A stretch of 52,504 nucleotides of DNA. It comes from Elusimicrobia bacterium HGW-Elusimicrobia-3 (GTDB taxonomy: Bacteria; Elusimicrobiota; Elusimicrobia; Elusimicrobiales; UBA9959). The notes under the pieces are model-generated. The model was not told where the DNA came from, did not search any database, and saw only the letters and a program-made list of their open reading frames with translations. Positions within the stretch are counted from its first letter, which is position 1, and every line of letters begins with the position of its first letter. The stretch spans positions 1 through 52,504 of the forward strand of contig PHAL01000028.1 of NCBI GenBank assembly GCA_002840355.1. The letters are read 5' to 3'. Position numbers and translations under genes: made by a program. Shown in pieces: positions 50,067 through 52,504 of the stretch.

Positions 50067-52096
50067 CTTTTCGCCGCCGCCTCGACGGCAAACCTTCGGT
50101 ACTCCTCGTTCGACGGCTCTATGGATGCCGCCCGCCCGAATGCCTTCGCCGCTTCGCGCCATCTGCTTCTCTTCCACTCCAAAGCGCCCAAATTGTAGTG
50201 CGCCCTCGCGTTCGACGGCTCGACTATTGCGGCCTCCCGATAAAATATTTCCGCCTCGTCGAGCCGTCCGAATTTCTCGGATATCACGCCCAGATTCAGC
50301 CGCGCGTCGGCGTCCCGCGGATAAAACCGCAAAAGTTTTCCGAAAGTATCGGCCGCCGCGGAGTAATCGCCCCGCTCAAAATAAAAGTATCCCAGACGGT
50401 GGTACGCGCCCGGGTTGTCGAGCCAAAAAGCCGTTTTGAAGTTTCTTGCCGCCCGTTTGGCGTCGCCCGCCGCCGCGTAATAATCTCCTAAAATCAAAAA
50501 GTGACTCGCATAAATTCCCTCGCTGCGGATTTCTTTTTCAGGAGGCCGCAGGACGAAAATCTCGTCGGGAAATACCGCCGGAATTTTTTCGCCCCGCGAA
50601 ATATGCAGAAGTCCGCGCGGCGTTTTAGGCGTGACGGTCTGCGCCGGCAGGAATGTGGCGTAAACAACCCGCCTGCCGCCTGCGGAAGCGTTTTCTATCA
50701 GAGCCGATTCGATTTTATTTCTGAGCGCAAGACGCCCCGCGCCCCATATTTTATAGTAATCGACGCCATAAACGCTTTTGGAAACACCCGCGTTTGCGTC
50801 GAGAAAATCGATGTCGGGACGTTTTCCCGCGATTCGCAAAAGATAACTCACGCAAAATTCCATTTCATCCGCGCGGTCGAATATGACCAGAGAATCCGGC
50901 GGAGTGTTTTTAAGCAGGTTGCAGGCGTAATCGTAGAAGGTAAAATGATATCTTGACGAGTTTTTTACGGCCGACCCGTTTACCGCCGCCGCCGTCAGAA
51001 TAATCCCCGCCGCGGCGATGACGCGCGCGTCTTTGAGGCGCGCCAGCGCTATTGCGATATAAGTGCACCACGCTATTCCCGCAAGGTAAAGAAATCTCGA
51101 CAGCAGCGCCGACGAGTTTCTGTCCACGCCCACGTTTGCGGCCGCCAGAAAGGCCGGCCCCGCTCCGATAAAAAGAAGAAAAAGAAATATTCCGCCGCCC
51201 GCGGTTTTTTTATCTTTTCCGTCGGACGTTTTATTTTTTTTGACGATGAAACTTAAAAGCAGTCCCGCGCAGCCGGTCAGAAATCCGGCAGGCGAAAAAG
51301 ACGAGATGAGTTCAGAGACGAGAAATCGGAGTTTCGGAATCCACGGCGAAATGTCGAGCAAATTCATTTCGCCCTGCGCCAGCTTGGCCGCGCCGTATCT
51401 GGAACGCAAAACCACGTCGAGAAACCGCGCCGCCGTGGACGGGTCCTCCCACGAGTATACGGCTCCCGCGGCGGCTCTTACGGGTATCAATAGCAAAGGA
51501 GTCATTCCGAGCGCGCCGAAAAACGCGTATGATGCTATGTCCCTCGTGGCAACCCGCTTTTCCTTCCACGCGAAATAAAAAATCGCGGGCAGCCAGAACG
51601 CCGCTATATAATGCGACACGAAAGACAATCCCCATACGAAAAACGCCAGCCGGAGTTTTTTGCCCGCTTCCATCCCCGACGACAGAGCCCACAGCATCGC
51701 CGCCGAGAAAAAAATCGACAGCCCGTAAACTTCCGTAACCGTTGCTGTTCCGTAAAAAAGCGCGGATGCTCCCAGCGCAAGCGCGGCCCAGAATCCCGCC
51801 GCCGAGGAACCCGATACCGCCGCAAAAAAGAAAAAAGCAGCAGTCACACCCGCCGCCGATGAAATCGCCGACACAAGATTCGCTCTGTAAGCCGGATTTG
51901 CGAGAGGCAACAGCGTCTTGGCCGCCCCGCCCGTCAGAGAATAAACGGGATAGCCCGGAGAGTGAGCCACGCCCAGCGTATGGGCGACCCCCGCGAGTTC
52001 TCCGGAATCGTCCGATGTTATCGTCGGCGATAACCCCCGAACATAGAGGGCGGTAACCGCAAGAAAAACCGCCGCCGAAGCGACTATTTTATTCAT
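50060..52096 (-). CDS. DUF2723 membrane protein with C-terminal TPR repeats
   Basis: 678 residues. N-terminal membrane part with YVRGLSPTITSDDSGELAGV and THSPGYP-like VAHSPGYPVYSLTG, the DUF2723 / GT-C signature, and about 9-11 transmembrane segments. After a soluble linker (~420-540), TPR units run to the end (AARNFKTAFWLDNPGAYHRL, ARLNLGVISEKFGRLDEAEI, ARAHYNLGALEWKRSRWREA). A putative protein glycosyltransferase. Convergent with mnmA. Confidence 0.82.
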   Translation of the reverse strand: MNKIVASAAVFLAVTALYVRGLSPTITSDDSGELAGVAHTLGVAHSPGYPVYSLTGGAAKTLLPLANPAYRANLVSAISSAAGVTAAFFFFAAVSGSSAAGFWAALALGASALFYGTATVTEVYGLSIFFSAAMLWALSSGMEAGKKLRLAFFVWGLSFVSHYIAAFWLPAIFYFAWKEKRVATRDIASYAFFGALGMTPLLLIPVRAAAGAVYSWEDPSTAARFLDVVLRSRYGAAKLAQGEMNLLDISPWIPKLRFLVSELISSFSPAGFLTGCAGLLLSFIVKKNKTSDGKDKKTAGGGIFLFLLFIGAGPAFLAAANVGVDRNSSALLSRFLYLAGIAWCTYIAIALARLKDARVIAAAGIILTAAAVNGSAVKNSSRYHFTFYDYACNLLKNTPPDSLVIFDRADEMEFCVSYLLRIAGKRPDIDFLDANAGVSKSVYGVDYYKIWGAGRLALRNKIESALIENASAGGRRVVYATFLPAQTVTPKTPRGLLHISRGEKIPAVFPDEIFVLRPPEKEIRSEGIYASHFLILGDYYAAAGDAKRAARNFKTAFWLDNPGAYHRLGYFYFERGDYSAAADTFGKLLRFYPRDADARLNLGVISEKFGRLDEAEIFYREAAIVEPSNARAHYNLGALEWKRSRWREAAKAFGRAASIEPSNEEYRRFAVEAAAKSK

Positions 52097-52161
52097 ATTA
52101 CGAGTATTTTATCAAAAAACCGGCGGGCGGCGGTCTTGTTTCGATGCCTCTTAATAAAAAC

Positions 52162-52190
52162 TTGACTTCAGCGGTAAATTTGTGTATATG
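52162..52190 (+). promoter_or_regulatory. Promoter of the terminal secreted-protein gene
   Basis: -35 TTGACT (52162-52167, 5/6), 17-base spacer, TATATG (52185-52190, 4/6), 37 bases before the ATG. Confidence 0.5.
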
Positions 52191-52226
52191 CTAAAGTGTG
52201 GATCAAACAGCATAGCAGGGGGTAAT

Positions 52227-52504
52227 ATGGCGCCGATTTCCCTTTGTAAGTCGTTCCTTTCGACGGTTGTTTTGATATTTTTGGTGAATGTCTCTTTTGC
52301 CTCCGTCCCCCGCCTGATGAACCTTCAAGGCCGCCTCACCGACAAAAACGGCATACCTCTAAGCGGCGCATACGAAGTAAAGTTTTCCGTCTGGAATTCC
52401 GCCTTGGGGGGGGTAATGCTCTGGGATGAAAAACAAAGCGTCGACTGCGAACGCGGGGTTTTTCAGATACTGCTTGGCTCGGTCAATCCCATACCATCTA
52501 ACGT
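52227..52504 (+). CDS. Secreted protein, N-terminus (partial)
   Basis: 92 residues before the window ends. A signal peptide (FLSTVVLIFLVNVSFASVPR) is followed by LMNLQGRLTDKNGIPLSGAY then EVKFSVWNSALGGVMLWDEK. This N-terminal domain is common in large secreted proteins of environmental Gram-negatives, often with a C-terminal repeat or tail-fibre-like portion. AGGGGG precedes the ATG. The remainder is off the edge. Confidence 0.7.
   Translation, partial: MAPISLCKSFLSTVVLIFLVNVSFASVPRLMNLQGRLTDKNGIPLSGAYEVKFSVWNSALGGVMLWDEKQSVDCERGVFQILLGSVNPIPSN

Overview
The window reads as a chromosomal segment of a Gram-negative bacterium. Evidence for this is an LpoB-type lipoprotein operon, a lauroyl-type (LpxL/HtrB-like) acyltransferase, tuf with its Gly/Thr tRNAs, smc, type I glutamine synthetase and mnmA. 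The DUF2723-plus-TPR protein and the final 'MNLQGRLTD' secreted protein are combinations I associate with candidate phyla such as Elusimicrobiota or Omnitrophota. That placement is inference from gene style, not from a marker search.

Layout. 1-6.1 kb is host backbone: 5' end of tuf, tRNA-Thr, tRNA-Gly, a secreted S1/P1-type nuclease, an orphan D12 adenine methylase, and an lpoB / COG3014-like / LPP20-like envelope operon. 6.2-35.2 kb is a ~29 kb integrated mobile element sitting in tRNA-Tyr. It is bounded by a 39-bp repeat of the tRNA 5' half (6215-6253 and 35173-35211, 38/39 identical). 35.2-52.5 kb is host backbone again: a decayed aldehyde dehydrogenase, a DUF2156 protein, smc-tagA-DUF362-acyltransferase, glnA, a purC-like gene, nifS-GT39-mnmA, a convergent DUF2723/TPR gene, and the start of a secreted protein.

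The element has a plasmid-like core. It carries a tyrosine integrase with an excisionase and a small DUF gene, a MobF relaxase-helicase, and an RPA-type replication initiator next to four 22-bp-spaced iterons and two 13-mers. Tandem AAGTGTCCA arm sites lie at both ends. It is best described as an integrative mobilizable plasmid. A second, decayed leader-DUF-xis-int' module (26.8-28.8 kb) points to a past merger with a relative.

Cargo is mostly conflict-related. It includes an AT-rich five-gene cluster (AAA+ ATPase, unknown protein, PD-(D/E)XK nuclease, triple zinc-ribbon, degenerate DnaB-like protein) and an AbiE type IV toxin-antitoxin pair. There are also two AAA/DUF4143 ATPases and a restriction-modification locus in which a nuclease-like domain is fused to the methylase and a HEPN gene lies between M and S. 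Two further PD-(D/E)XK proteins, a GIY-YIG protein, a YhcG/DUF1016 nuclease and a large glycine-rich secreted protein complete the cargo.

The most unusual feature is a family of short structured RNA elements repeated at least six times within the element and seen nowhere else in the window (7.97-8.07, 8.14-8.30, 26.87-26.94 and 33.46-33.54 kb; a second subtype at 9.77-9.85 and 12.18-12.28 kb). Each pairs an upstream hairpin with an intrinsic terminator. In four copies the two hairpins share a strand and so exclude each other, and the paired positions covary. They sit upstream of the integration operon, its decayed copy, the AAA gene, the DnaB-like gene and the replication region. I infer an element-wide attenuation or antitermination regulon.
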